A stretch of 64,000 bases of DNA from Streptomyces sp. NBC_01298 (GCF_035978755.1 NZ_CP108414.1:8370001-8434000), one strand, 5' to 3'. Counted from the stretch's first letter, positions 19,043 through 27,884 are shown. The notes: a model not told the origin generated them from the letters alone. Translations and numbers: made by a program.

Positions 19043-20650
19043 TCAGAACCCGCCGCGGAGCCGCATGCCGACGGGGCGGCCGTCGGGGTCCACCAGGGCG
19101 TGGTGCAGCGGGGTCGCGAGCAGGCGCCGGACGGTCGGCACCCGTGGCGCGACGTAGCGGCGCAGCCGCCCCGCGGGGCGCGGGCCACGGCGCCCGGCCG
19201 CGTGCCAGGCGTCCAGCGTGGCAGCGGCCTCGCGGAACCGGTCGAAGGCGGCCGACGGATCGCACAGCGCGTCCGCCGGCCGCGCACCGGCCGCGTCGAG
19301 GTGCTCGCGCATCAGCTCCAGGCGCAACTCCCGCGCGAACGGCCGGGCCCCGTCCCCGAGGCCGCCGGGGTCGCTCGGCGGCCTCGGATCGGCGGCGCGG
19401 TCGAGGACGGAGCAGCTCAGCTCGGAGTCGTGCGTCCAGGAACGCAGGTTGACGTTGTCGGAGCCCACGGCGGCCCAGACGTCGTCGATCACACACACCT
19501 TGGCGTGTACGTAGACAGGGGTCCCGGCATGGTTCTCCAGGCCGTACACCGCGACCCGGTCGCCTCCGGCGCGGCGCAGCTCCTCCAGGGCGTCGATCCG
19601 TCCGATCAGGTTCATGGGCCCGGTGAGCAGGCCGTCCTGTTCCGGCACGGACGGGATGACGGCGGCCAGCAGCAGCCGGGGACACGCGCGCAGGGCCTGA
19701 GCGAAGCAGTCCACGACGCGCGGGGACCACAGGTACTGGTCCTCCACGTAGATCAGCGTCCGGGCCCGCCGCAGCGCCTTGAGGTAGGCCCGGGCGATGC
19801 TCCGCTCGCCGTCGGGGGCGAAGGGATAGCCGCGCAGCAGCCGGTTCGGGTACGTGCGCAGAACCTGGACGGCGTGCGTGCCGCACGGCGGGGGATCGGG
19901 CTCCTGCGGCGGCAACGGGTCCGCACGGGTGTCCTCCCGGTCCAGCAGCTCGCGCAGGCGCATCAGCGGACTGCGGCTGAGCGGTGCGGGATCCTCCCAG
20001 CGCTCGCGGAACACGGCTTCGACATCGCCGACGACCGGCCCGCTCAGGGCGAGCTGGACATCGTGCCACGGGGGGTGCGGACCGTACCGGGGAGCCAGGG
20101 GCAGCGACTGGCGGTCGCCGCGGTGGTCGGCGTCGTCGTTGCGGTTGTGGCACAGGTCGATCCCGCCGACGTACGCGACATCGCGCTCCGGGCTGCCGGG
20201 GTGCCGCAGCACCACCATCTTCTGGTGGTGCGAGCCGCCGGGCCGCACGCGCAGGTCGAGCAGGCACTCACCGCCCGCCGCTTCGATGTCCTGGCTGAGG
20301 GACCGGTTCTCCTCCTCGCTGAACCGGAAGCCGTCCAGGTGGGAACGCCACAACAGCCCTTTGACGACGACACCGCGCCCGGCCGCCGCGCCCAGCACCG
20401 CCGCGATCTCCGTACCGGGTCCGCGCAGCCGCTCGTCGGGATCGCCGCGCCAGTCGGTGAACAGGAGCAGGTCGCCTGCGCGCATCGCCCGGACCCGTGC
20501 GAGGAGCTCGGCGAAGTACGTGGCGCCGTGGACGAGCGGACGGGCCTCGTTGCCCTCGGACCATGCCGACCCGCCCGCCCGGCGATGTTCCAGGCGGGTG
20601 GCCGTGTTGCCGCGTTCTCCGGGTGCCAGGAGCCAGTCCGAGGTGGGCAT
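19043..20650 (-). CDS. Phospholipase D-like protein
   Basis: 535 residues from ATG 20650. Two HKD-type catalytic motifs: HHQKMVVLRHPG (about residue 145) and the second VHAKVCVIDDVWAAVGSDN (about residue 410), each followed by the expected GS/GG-N region (VGGID, GSDNVNLRSW). This two-motif arrangement is that of PLD/cardiolipin-synthase-type enzymes. No signal peptide is evident, so a cytosolic membrane-associated enzyme is likely. A SigB-like promoter lies upstream. Confidence 0.9.
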   Translation of the reverse strand: MPTSDWLLAPGERGNTATRLEHRRAGGSAWSEGNEARPLVHGATYFAELLARVRAMRAGDLLLFTDWRGDPDERLRGPGTEIAAVLGAAAGRGVVVKGLLWRSHLDGFRFSEEENRSLSQDIEAAGGECLLDLRVRPGGSHHQKMVVLRHPGSPERDVAYVGGIDLCHNRNDDADHRGDRQSLPLAPRYGPHPPWHDVQLALSGPVVGDVEAVFRERWEDPAPLSRSPLMRLRELLDREDTRADPLPPQEPDPPPCGTHAVQVLRTYPNRLLRGYPFAPDGERSIARAYLKALRRARTLIYVEDQYLWSPRVVDCFAQALRACPRLLLAAVIPSVPEQDGLLTGPMNLIGRIDALEELRRAGGDRVAVYGLENHAGTPVYVHAKVCVIDDVWAAVGSDNVNLRSWTHDSELSCSVLDRAADPRPPSDPGGLGDGARPFARELRLELMREHLDAAGARPADALCDPSAAFDRFREAAATLDAWHAAGRRGPRPAGRLRRYVAPRVPTVRRLLATPLHHALVDPDGRPVGMRLRGGF

Positions 20651-20672
20651 CGTGAGGCCTCCACTCGCGCGG

Positions 20673-20697
20673 GTACCCGCTTCCCACCCTGGCACTC
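20673..20697 (-). promoter_or_regulatory. Candidate SigB-type promoter of the PLD gene
   Basis: On the minus strand GAGT (20697-20694), 15 bp, GGGTAC (20678-20673), fitting the GNNT-N14-16-GGGTAC/T pattern. It ends 22 bp before the start codon, which leaves a short leader with GGAGG. Confidence 0.45.
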
Positions 20698-20736
20698 GGA
20701 ACGGGGATCCGCACGGCCCGGAAGGAGAGGGACGTC

Positions 20737-20906
20737 GTGACGGAGCGGCCGCCGCGCCGCGTCGGCCGGATCGAGACACGGGTCGCGGGGGCTACCACCT
20801 GGGCTTCCTCCTGGCGCCCACCGAGGTCTCCCCGCCCCTCGCGGACCTGCCCGAGCCGCTCCGGTACGGCGACGTGAGGGCGATCGATCCCGGAGACCCG
20901 GCATGA
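20737..20906 (+). pseudogene. Possible small gene split by a one-base frameshift
   Basis: GTG 20737 lies behind a strong ribosome site (AAGGAGAGG) and reads MTERPPRRVGRIETRVAG. At the G-run 20787-20791 the coding signal moves to another frame, which reads GYHLGFLLAPTEVSPPLADL and ends at 20906 with much stronger G/C third positions. Joined by one indel these give a ~56-residue protein. Family unknown. A sequencing error in the homopolymer is an equal explanation. Confidence 0.35.
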
Positions 20907-21009
20907 ACCCCCGGCGGCCCGGGTGCCGGGGTGCCGCGGGGCCCCGCACGGTCCAGCCTGGAGGGAGTGCTCCCACCCAACCCAAGCGACGACCCGGAGG
21001 GATCACACA

Positions 21010-22299
21010 GTGAACCGACCTCTGCCCGGCGTGCGCGGATGGCTCGGGCGCGTGAGGAAGAGCGCCGCCGGACTCGGCGAGCGCCGGGCCCGGCTGCATG
21101 CCCAACGTGAGGCCGAGGCCGAGGCCGAGGCCGACGCCGCCGAAGCGTGGGAGGAAGGCGGTCCGGCGCGGACACCGCACGGGCCGGCCGGCACCGGAGC
21201 GCGGGATCCCGCGTCCGCCGTGCCCTGGGGGGTGCGGGTGGCCGCCGAGGCCGGCTGGCGGTTCCTGGTGCTCGCCGCCACCGTCTGGGTGCTGATGCGG
21301 GTCATCGGCGCGGTACGGCTGGTCGCCCTCGCCTTCGTGGTCGCGCTCTTGGTCACCGCACTGCTCCAGCCGACCGTCGCCCGGCTGCACCGGCGCGGAC
21401 TGTCCCGGGGCGCGGCGACGGCGCTGACCGCGACCTGCGGGTTCGTGATGCTCGGGCTGGTCGGCTGGTTCGTTGTCTGGCAGGTGCTCGACAACCTCGA
21501 CAACCTCTCGGACCGGGTTCAGGAGGGCATCGGCGAGCTCAAGCAGTGGCTGATCGACAGTCCGCTGCACGTCACGGAGCAACAGATCAACGACATCGCC
21601 GACAGCCTGACTGACACCATCGGCACCAGCACGAGCGAGATCACCTCCACCGGCCTCCAGGGCGTGACCGTCCTGGTGGAGGTGATCACCGGGCTGCTGC
21701 TGGCCATGTTCGCAACCCTCTTCCTCCTGTACGACGGCAAGCGCATCTGGAAGTGGACCCTGCGGCTCGTTCCCGCGGCGGCCCGTCCCGGGGTCGCCGG
21801 CGCCGGCCCGCCCGCCTGGCGGACCCTGACCGCCTACGTCCGCGGCACCATGATCGTCGCGATGATCGACGCGGTCTTCATCGGCGTGGGCATCTACTTC
21901 CTGGGCGTACCGCTCGCGGTTCCGATCGGCGTGGTGATCTTCCTGTCCTCCTTCGTGCCCCTCGTCGGCGCCGTCGTCTCCGGAGCGCTGGCGGTCGTGG
22001 TCGCCCTCGTCACCGACGGGGTCTTCACCGCCCTGATGGCGCTGATGGTCGTCCTCGTGGTGCAACAGATCGAAGGGCACGTGCTCCAGCCGTTCATCCT
22101 GGGCCGGGCCGTGCGGGTCCACCCGCTCGCCGTCGTCCTGGCCGTCGCCACGGGCGGCACCATCGCGGGGATCGGCGGGGCCGTCGTGGCGGTTCCGCTC
22201 GTCGCCGTGGCCAATACGGTGATCACCCACCTACGGGCCCACCCCGCCCGCGCCGTCCCGGGCGCGGAACCCCCGCCGCCCCCGCCGCCCCCGTCCTGA
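21010..22299 (+). CDS. AI-2E family transporter (membrane permease)
   Basis: 429 residues from GTG 21010, 9 bp after GGAGGG. A basic N-terminal cytoplasmic part (about 65 residues with EAEAEAEADAAEA) precedes 7-8 membrane helices. The family's hallmark C-terminal region is present: AYVRGTMIVAMIDAVFIGVG, GVVIFLSSFVPLVGAVVSG, VLVVQQIEGHVLQPFILGRA and VHPLAVVLAVATGG. Members export small solutes, or act as Na+/H+ antiporters; the name from E. coli TqsA need not apply. The tail is Pro-rich. Confidence 0.93.
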   Translation: MNRPLPGVRGWLGRVRKSAAGLGERRARLHAQREAEAEAEADAAEAWEEGGPARTPHGPAGTGARDPASAVPWGVRVAAEAGWRFLVLAATVWVLMRVIGAVRLVALAFVVALLVTALLQPTVARLHRRGLSRGAATALTATCGFVMLGLVGWFVVWQVLDNLDNLSDRVQEGIGELKQWLIDSPLHVTEQQINDIADSLTDTIGTSTSEITSTGLQGVTVLVEVITGLLLAMFATLFLLYDGKRIWKWTLRLVPAAARPGVAGAGPPAWRTLTAYVRGTMIVAMIDAVFIGVGIYFLGVPLAVPIGVVIFLSSFVPLVGAVVSGALAVVVALVTDGVFTALMALMVVLVVQQIEGHVLQPFILGRAVRVHPLAVVLAVATGGTIAGIGGAVVAVPLVAVANTVITHLRAHPARAVPGAEPPPPPPPPS

Positions 22300-22458
22300 T
22301 GAGACGGCAACACGAGGCGTCAACCGAGACCGCCGCACAGCGCCGGATCGGGCGGTTGTGGCCGTGCCTCGCGCGTGTGCGCGGGCAGGTGCGGCATGCC
22401 GCCTGCTACACAGCAGAACCCCGCAGACGAGGGGAGAGCGAAGCGGAGGCGCGGACGG

Positions 22459-23004
22459 ATGGACCACCCGGCAGAGCAGCTCAGGACGCCCGTGGCGCCG
22501 ACCGCGTCGACCGGGCCGCCACGACCGCAGGAGCTACGGGCCACCGCCGCCCGCGCCGCGGGGGTGCTGATGGCCCTCGTCCCCTGCACCGCGGCCAAGG
22601 CCCGCCGGATCCTGGCCGAGGTGGCGATGGACTCGGGGACGGACGTGCGGGAGTCCGCCGAAGCCGTTCTCGCCGCACAGGCCGGCCAGCCCCTCGCACC
22701 CGCCGTCGAGGACGCGCTGCGCGAGGTGCTCGCCCGGGCCCGCACCCTGCCCGGACCTCCCGCCGCGTCGTGGTCGCCGCCGGAGCCGGAGGTCCTGCGC
22801 CGGCACGTGAACCAGCTGCGTGCCGTCCGCCGCCGCGCGCTGGCGGACCCCGGCGACTTGAGCGTGCGCGGCGAGCTGGAGGAGGCCGCGTACACCCTCT
22901 GCGTCGTGATGGGCCAGCGCAGCGCCCACGGCGCGCTGCTCGCCGCGGAGGAGCTGATCGCCCTCAACCGGCTGAAGCCGGGGATGCCGGCGCGGAGCGG
23001 GTGA
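22459..23004 (+). CDS. ANTAR-like / DUF5133 domain protein
   Basis: 181 residues from ATG 22459 behind GGAGG. The first half (ATAARAAGVLMALVPCTAAK, ARRILAEVAMDSGTDVRESA) resembles an ANTAR-type helical module; the second half has the DUF5133 signature HVNQLRAVRRRALADP and LEEAAYTLCVVMGQ. A second copy of the same architecture lies at 29424-29939 on the other strand. Such proteins are common in Streptomyces stress regions; molecular role unknown. Confidence 0.75.
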   Translation: MDHPAEQLRTPVAPTASTGPPRPQELRATAARAAGVLMALVPCTAAKARRILAEVAMDSGTDVRESAEAVLAAQAGQPLAPAVEDALREVLARARTLPGPPAASWSPPEPEVLRRHVNQLRAVRRRALADPGDLSVRGELEEAAYTLCVVMGQRSAHGALLAAEELIALNRLKPGMPARSG

Positions 23005-23048
23005 TCAGCCGTCCTCGGTCACGCTCGGTCATGCTCGGCCACCGGGCC

Positions 23049-23324
23049 CTACGTGTGCAGGCGGCTGTTGCCCTCCTCGTGCCCGTCGGCGGCGGGCTCG
23101 TCGAACCAGTAGTCGCCGGCCGCGAGGTAGCGGAAGCTGTGGGTGGTCCTGGCGGGGAGGGCGACGGTCACGGCGCGCGTTCCGTCGGTCCGGGGTGCGA
23201 GGACGTGCGCGCCGGGATGCCAGTCGTTGAACGTACCGACGACGCTCACCGGCCCGGGCGGGAGGTCACTGGGAAGGACGAAGGTGACGTCGGTCGTGTG
23301 TTTGCGGCGCTTGCGCTCCAGCAC
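23049..23324 (-). CDS. Isoamylase N-terminal / AMPK-type glycogen-binding (CBM48) protein
   Basis: 91 residues from GTG 23324 behind AAGGAG. A stand-alone early-set domain: VTFVLPSDLPPGPVSVVGTF, NDWHPGAHVLAPRTDG, RYLAAGDYWFDEPAAD. The NDWHPG turn is the family's carbohydrate-binding signature. It probably binds alpha-glucans or acts as a regulatory module; no glycogen gene adjoins it. Confidence 0.85.
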   Translation of the reverse strand: MLERKRRKHTTDVTFVLPSDLPPGPVSVVGTFNDWHPGAHVLAPRTDGTRAVTVALPARTTHSFRYLAAGDYWFDEPAADGHEEGNSRLHT

Positions 23325-23486
23325 GTACTGCTCCTTCTCGCAGGGCGGGCGCTACCCGCCGATCGGGGTCAGCCTGCCGCCCCCGGCCCGTCCCGGCCCA
23401 CGACCCGCCGCACGCGCACCCGCGTCACCCGTCCGAGCGGACCCGGTCGCGTCAGGCGGCGCCGGCACCCTCGGTCCCGGCGTTGA

Positions 23487-23687
23487 ATGAAACGCGCCGC
23501 TGTTCGCGGCCGGGGCACGCTCTTCGTCCTGCTGGCCCTGCGGGCCGACGACCAGGTGGCTGCGTCCCCGGCGCTGTGCGCGGTCCTGGCCGCGGTCTGC
23601 TTCCTGATGGCCGGTGTGGCGCTCCTCGACCTGGACGTGATCAAGCGTCGGAGTGAGGACCAGCATCGCCGGCACCACCCCACCTGA
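23487..23687 (+). CDS. Small hypothetical membrane protein
   Basis: 66 residues, one membrane helix (LCAVLAAVCFLMAGVALLDL) and a His-rich C-terminus (RRSEDQHRRHHPT). Codon third positions are mostly G/C. No family recognised; function unknown. Confidence 0.5.
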   Translation: MKRAAVRGRGTLFVLLALRADDQVAASPALCAVLAAVCFLMAGVALLDLDVIKRRSEDQHRRHHPT

Positions 23688-23703
23688 GCGGGCCGGCGTC
23701 GTT

Positions 23704-23970
23704 TCAGGCGGGCCAGGTTCCAGTCAGGCGCTTGGCGGCCACCGCGCCGCCACGGTCGATCGCGGCCTTGACCGCGGCGAACACGGCGCCTTGGAGGGCC
23801 GCGGCGATGAGGATCTCCCGCCACGTACGGTCCTCGTCGGTGGCGCTCGGCGCGTCGTCCTCGTGGCCGAGCCGTTTCCAGATCTGCTTGAAGGCCAACC
23901 CGGCCAGCAGACCCCCTGTGGCGCCGAGCGCCAGACCCACGGGCTTGTAGGCGATCTTCGAGGTCTCCAC
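23704..23970 (-). CDS. DUF4235 membrane protein
   Basis: 88 residues with two membrane segments. The DUF4235 pattern is clear: KPVGLALGATGGLLAGLAFK, QIWKRLGHEDDAP, TWREILIAAALQGAVFAAVK. These small proteins occur widely in actinobacteria, often in stress regulons. The MITE lies 58 bp upstream of its start and could carry or disrupt its promoter. Confidence 0.88.
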   Translation of the reverse strand: METSKIAYKPVGLALGATGGLLAGLAFKQIWKRLGHEDDAPSATDEDRTWREILIAAALQGAVFAAVKAAIDRGGAVAAKRLTGTWPA

Positions 23971-24027
23971 CGCTGCCTCCGCTTCGTTGCCGTTCCCCCG
24001 GCGCCTGCCCCGAGCCGCTCGCGGCTA

Positions 24028-24190
24028 GGCCGTCTCTTTCGGATCTTGCCGGGCCCGCGGCGTCTGGCACCGCGCCTGGCCGCACTGCCGAGGCGACCAC
24101 GTACACCCAGCACGCGAGCGCCCCGACAGCACGCCCAGGCACGGCACCAGACGCCGCGGGCTCGGCCGACAAGATCCGAAAGAGACGGCC
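24028..24190. mobile_element. MITE-like element with long terminal inverted repeats
   Basis: 163-bp element starting GGCCGTCTCTTTCGGATCTT and ending in its complement. The arms pair over about 55 bp (24028-24081 with 24134-24190), the first 21 bp perfectly, then with a 3-bp bulge and a few mismatches. It is flanked on each side by TA (24026-24027 and 24191-24192), consistent with a TA target duplication as for IS630/Tc1-type transposases. The centre is only ~50 bp, so no transposase is encoded. It lies between DUF4235 and CsbD genes. Confidence 0.8.
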
Positions 24191-24281
24191 TAACGCGCGG
24201 AGCCGGGCGGGCAGGTTTACCGGGCGAGTATCAGGACAGACGCGCCACGTCAGATGATCGCCAACGATCGGAGTGAGAGCC

Positions 24282-24455
24282 GTGTCGGGTGAGCAGAAGA
24301 TGAAGGCCAAGAAGGAACAGGCCAAGGGCAAGGCCAAGGAAGCGATGGGCCGCACCGTCGGCAACGAGCGCCTCACCGCCGAGGGGCGCGCGGAGCAGAT
24401 GAAGGGCGATGCCCGCCAGGCCAAGGAGAAGGCCAAGGACGTCCTCAAGGACTAG
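24282..24455 (+). CDS. CsbD-family stress protein
   Basis: 57 residues from GTG 24282, preceded by GGAG. Lys/Ala-rich helical protein with the CsbD pattern: MKAKKEQAKGKAKEAMGRTV, GNERLTAEGRAEQMKGDARQ. CsbD proteins are SigB-dependent general stress proteins of unknown mechanism in Bacillus. A second copy is at 54096-54275. The MITE ends 91 bp upstream. Confidence 0.9.
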   Translation: MSGEQKMKAKKEQAKGKAKEAMGRTVGNERLTAEGRAEQMKGDARQAKEKAKDVLKD

Positions 24456-24855
24456 CGCGGCAGGGCGACTTCACCATCGCCCGAAGCACGAGCGGCCACG
24501 GCCTCCTCGCCCGGGAACGGGTGACGGAGGCCGTGGCCGTACGCGTGCGCCGCGTCCCGCAGCCGACCGGGGTCCCGCCGGACGCGGACGCGTCCTGGGT
24601 CTCCTGACCCGGGCGGCGGAGCCGCGCAGCCGGTGCGGTACACCGCCGAGGTCACGGCCCGCTGCGGAACCGGTACACGGTGGAGCGCCCGCCGATGGAC
24701 AGCGGCCGGGATTCCGATGGGTCGCGCGGCCATGCTCGGCGTGGGCCCTCCGCCTCCGGACGACCCGGGCCCGGAGCGTTCCGTACCACCTGGGCCGGAG
24801 CGTTCCGGGCGCGGCAGGGCACCCGCCCGACCGCGAACCCGATACCCGGAGCGTC
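24456..24855. other. 400-bp stretch without an assigned gene
   Basis: No gene I can support. On the minus strand bases ending at 24452 read PGRLRDAAHAYGHGLRHPFP and GEEAVAARASGDGEVALPR with coding-like composition, so it may hold the C-terminal remnant of a small protein. Two GGAGCGTTCCG direct repeats lie at 24774-24806. The promoter of the next gene is probably here. Confidence 0.35.
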
Positions 24856-25830
24856 ATGTCCGTCCACGCCCTCCTCCGCCGCTCCGCCGAACTGCCCCGC
24901 CGGGGCCGGCTCGCTGCCTGCCGCGCCGGTGACGCGGCCGTCGCCGCCGCTCACCGCTCGGTGTCGGCGACGCCGCTGCCGTGGCCCCACGAGGGCCAGG
25001 CGAGCGTGGAGGTGGAGGGCATCGGCTGCCTCGGCACGGTCGGCGAGCAGCGGCCGGTGCCGATCGCCAGCCTCACCAAGGTGATGACCGCCTACGTCGT
25101 CCTGCGCGAGCACCCGCTCGGCCCGGGGGACCCGGGGCCCGTGGTCCGCGTGGACAAGGCCGCCGCCCACGAGTCCGGTTCCACGATCGAATCGGTGGTG
25201 CCCGTCGAGGAAGGGCAGGAGTTTCCCCTGCGGCAGCTGCTCGCGTACCTGCTGATCCCCTCGGGCAACAACATCGCCAGGCTCCTCGCCCGCTGGACTG
25301 CCGGCTGCGAAGCGGACTTCGTGCGCCGGATGAACGGGGCGGCCGCGGAACTCGGCATGACCCGTACGCGGTTCACCGGCTCCTGCGGCATGGACACCGG
25401 GAACACCAGCACGGCCGTCGACCTGCTCGTCCTGGCCCGCGCGGTCATGCGGGACGAGGTGTTCCGGACCATCGTCGCCACCCCCTCGGTCCGTCTCCCG
25501 GGAGACCGGGGCGAGGCGCGCACCACCAACCGGCTGCTCGGCCGGCACGGCGTCGCCGGGCTGAAGACGGGCACCAGCACCCCGGCCGGAGGCAACGTCC
25601 TGTGGGCCGCGTACAAGGACGTCGACGGCAGCCGCAGGCTGGTCCTCGGCGCCGTGCTCGCCCAGCGCAGCGGCTGCTCCCCGGTGCGCGCGCGGGCGGC
25701 CGTCTGGGCCCACAGCCGGCGCCTGGTCGAAGCCGTACAGCGCGCACCGCTCGACGAACTCGCGGAGCTCAGGCACTCCGCGCCCCCGTCGCCCGCGCCG
25801 CCGCTGTCTGGCCGTGGTCGGGCCGGGTAG
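24856..25830 (+). CDS. D-alanyl-D-alanine carboxypeptidase family protein
   Basis: 324 residues from ATG 24856. All three penicillin-binding motifs of the S11 (DacA) family are there: SLTK (Ser72, Lys75), SGNN and KTGT in GVAGLKTGTST. It would trim the terminal D-Ala from peptidoglycan. The first ~40 residues are Arg/Ala-rich with no hydrophobic signal or anchor, unlike relatives that have a membrane segment before the ATPLPWP stretch. Either the true start is elsewhere or export is lost. Confidence 0.85.
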   Translation: MSVHALLRRSAELPRRGRLAACRAGDAAVAAAHRSVSATPLPWPHEGQASVEVEGIGCLGTVGEQRPVPIASLTKVMTAYVVLREHPLGPGDPGPVVRVDKAAAHESGSTIESVVPVEEGQEFPLRQLLAYLLIPSGNNIARLLARWTAGCEADFVRRMNGAAAELGMTRTRFTGSCGMDTGNTSTAVDLLVLARAVMRDEVFRTIVATPSVRLPGDRGEARTTNRLLGRHGVAGLKTGTSTPAGGNVLWAAYKDVDGSRRLVLGAVLAQRSGCSPVRARAAVWAHSRRLVEAVQRAPLDELAELRHSAPPSPAPPLSGRGRAG

Positions 25831-25874
25831 GCGACCAGGGACCAGGTGAGACGGACACGATGGAGGAGGCGGCC

Positions 25875-26267
25875 ATGAGCGGACACCGACGGGACGCGGC
25901 AGAGAGCGCGTCCGAACAGAGCCCATCCGAGCAGAGCCGATCCGCGAAGAGCGAATCCGTGGAGAGCGGCGCCGCGGGGAGCGGCCCCACGCGGAGCGAC
26001 ACCGGCGGGCACGCCGCGAAGCGCCAGCGGCCGGGGATAGGGCGCGAGGAGCAAGTACGCCCTCAGCGCGTTCAGGGCGGCCGACCCGAGGGTGACCGGC
26101 GCCCCGGGCTGCTGCCCGACGAGGGCGCCATGGTGGACGAGCACGGGCGCCCGCCCGGCGTCCCGTCGCGGACGGGCACCGGCTCCGGTTCGCCGCCCTC
26201 CGACCCGGAGCGCGTCGACCGGGCCGCCGCCGAAGCGGAGGACCCGGGTACCGCCGGCCGCCGGTGA
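25875..26267 (+). CDS. Low-complexity hydrophilic protein
   Basis: 130 residues from ATG 25875 with GGAGGAGG upstream. Ser/Glu-rich near-repeats (SEQSPSEQSRSAKSESVESG) followed by Arg/Gly/Pro-rich sequence; predicted disordered, no domain. The good ribosome site supports translation. Function unknown. Confidence 0.5.
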   Translation: MSGHRRDAAESASEQSPSEQSRSAKSESVESGAAGSGPTRSDTGGHAAKRQRPGIGREEQVRPQRVQGGRPEGDRRPGLLPDEGAMVDEHGRPPGVPSRTGTGSGSPPSDPERVDRAAAEAEDPGTAGRR

Positions 26268-26395
26268 GCGGTCCGCAGGGCCCCGGCCGGGCCCGTCACG
26301 GATGCCCGCTCGCGTTCGGCGGGTGTGCGGGCCGACCATCGAATCAGGTCGGATCGGGCTCCCGCCCCCGTGACCGTGCGGCGGGAACCGATCCC

Positions 26396-26440
26396 GGCGA
26401 GGCGCGGCGAGGCGAGGCGAGGTGAGGTGAGGTGAGGTGA
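26396..26440. repeat. Pentanucleotide tandem repeat
   Basis: Nine 5-bp units: five of GGCGA/GGCGC followed by four of GGTGA. It lies in a 350-bp non-coding gap (26268-26617), in which I see no gene; a GGGTAC motif at 26514-26519 may be a -10 element for the next gene. Confidence 0.85.
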
Positions 26441-26617
26441 GCGTCCTGGGGAACGCCTTCGGCCGTGCGACTGCCTCCCACGGCCCGCCCAACGTGGTGA
26501 ACGCGCGTGGAGTGGGTACGCGCACCCATGTGGACACCATCCGTCCCCGGGCGGCTGTCACCGCCGATTCAGGCGGTCGGATCCGGGGAAGGGAGACCGG
26601 AGGCCGCGGGAGCGGGG

Positions 26618-27022
26618 ATGACTCTCCATCTGAGACACCACAGCGATCTTGACGGGGCGACCGCGGCCGCCACGGCCCGCGACCGCACCCGGCACTTCTT
26701 CGACGACGCCTCGCGCGGCGGCCGCTCCGTGGCTCCCGAGGTCATGGACACGACGTTGTTGCTCGTCAGCGAGCTCGTCACCAACGCGATCCGCCACACG
26801 GCGGACGGCTGCGTGCTGGACCTCGAGCTGGAGCCCGACGAGATCGCCATCGACGTCACCGACCACAGCCAGGCGGAGCCGCTGCTGAGGGCGCCCGATC
26901 TGGAGGGCGGCGGCGGGTGGGGCTGGGCCCTGGTCCACCGGCTCGGCAGCGACGTACGGATCCGGCACCGGCCGGGCGGCAAGACCATCCACACCGGCGT
27001 CCGGCTGGTGCCGCCGCACTGA
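26618..27022 (+). CDS. RsbW-like ATP-binding regulatory protein (HATPase)
   Basis: 134 residues from ATG 26618. Stand-alone GHKL ATPase as in anti-sigma factor kinases: N-box LLVSELVTNAIRHT, then DVTDHSQAEPLL and GGWGWALVHRLGSDVRI as a G-box region. Streptomyces has many of these; some phosphorylate STAS proteins and hold sigma factors. No STAS gene adjoins it, so its partner is unknown. Confidence 0.85.
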   Translation: MTLHLRHHSDLDGATAAATARDRTRHFFDDASRGGRSVAPEVMDTTLLLVSELVTNAIRHTADGCVLDLELEPDEIAIDVTDHSQAEPLLRAPDLEGGGGWGWALVHRLGSDVRIRHRPGGKTIHTGVRLVPPH

Positions 27023-27126
27023 TCTCCGCGGGGCCGGCCGGCCCGTGTGTGCGTACCGCCTCTCCGGGTAGGCGCCGGACGTGAGCGAGGGGGCCTACGT
27101 ACGACCGCGGGCCGAGGGAGAGAACG

Positions 27127-27306
27127 GTGAAAGGGACGCATCAGGGGCAGAGGCGGCCGGGCCGCTCCGAGGACACGGCACGGAACTGCTGGGACGATTT
27201 CGAAGCGGTGCGCGGCCAGATGGACCGCTTGTTCGGGCAGCGGCCGGGCCGCGCCTCGCGGGCGGAGGCGACGAGCGCCGCGCCCCAGGACGACGGACGG
27301 CGGTGA
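27127..27306 (+). CDS. Small hypothetical protein
   Basis: 59 residues from GTG 27127, ribosome site GGGAGAG. Basic head, then an amphipathic stretch NCWDDFEAVRGQMDRLFGQR and a polar tail. The helix faintly resembles the N-terminal arm of Hsp20 proteins, but there is no alpha-crystallin domain. Its TGA overlaps the next ATG (TGATG at 27304-27308), which argues that it is a real, co-translated gene. Confidence 0.6.
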   Translation: MKGTHQGQRRPGRSEDTARNCWDDFEAVRGQMDRLFGQRPGRASRAEATSAAPQDDGRR

Positions 27307-27884
27307 TGGGGATGAACATGCCGGTCGATACCGTGCGGTCGGATCCTGCGCGGGCCCTCGACCCGGTGTCCGGGGCGTGGCTGAAGACCCTCGCCGCCAT
27401 CGAGCGGACCTCCGGCGCGGACCGGGCCGTCCGCTCGCTCCAGCAGGGGATCCGCACCCTCCCGCTGGGCGGCGTACGGGAGGTCCTGCGCGGCAGGCAG
27501 CTCGGGCATCCCCTGCATCCCGTACTGGTCCAACTCCCGGTCGGCTGCTGGCTGTCCGCCGCGGTACTGGACTCGGTGCCGGGAGGGCAGCCCGCGGCGG
27601 CGGTGCTCACGACCGTCGGCCTCGCGGGGGCCGGGCCGGCGGCCGTCGCCGGCTGGGTCGACTGGGCCGAACTGCCGCTGCCGCGAGCCAGGGTCGGACT
27701 GGCCCACGCCGTGGCCAACGCGGCCGTGATCGCCTGCTACACGGTGTCGCTCGCCGCGAGGATGCGCGGGCACACGCTCAAGGGCCGGGGGTGGTCCCTC
27801 GCCGGTCTGGCGGCCCTCGCGGTCAGCGGAGCGCTGGGCGGGCACGTGGCCCACGGACGGATCGGCGAACCGAGCGGGACATGA
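27306..27884 (+). CDS. DUF2231 membrane protein
   Basis: 192 residues from ATG 27306. A soluble N-terminal ~60 residues leads to the DUF2231 core: GHPLHPVLVQLPVGCWLSAA followed by three further membrane helices and GGHVAHGRIG at the end. His residues (HPLHP, GGHVAHG) suggest haem or redox binding, unproven in this family. Coupled to the 59-residue gene upstream. Confidence 0.85.
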   Translation: MGMNMPVDTVRSDPARALDPVSGAWLKTLAAIERTSGADRAVRSLQQGIRTLPLGGVREVLRGRQLGHPLHPVLVQLPVGCWLSAAVLDSVPGGQPAAAVLTTVGLAGAGPAAVAGWVDWAELPLPRARVGLAHAVANAAVIACYTVSLAARMRGHTLKGRGWSLAGLAALAVSGALGGHVAHGRIGEPSGT

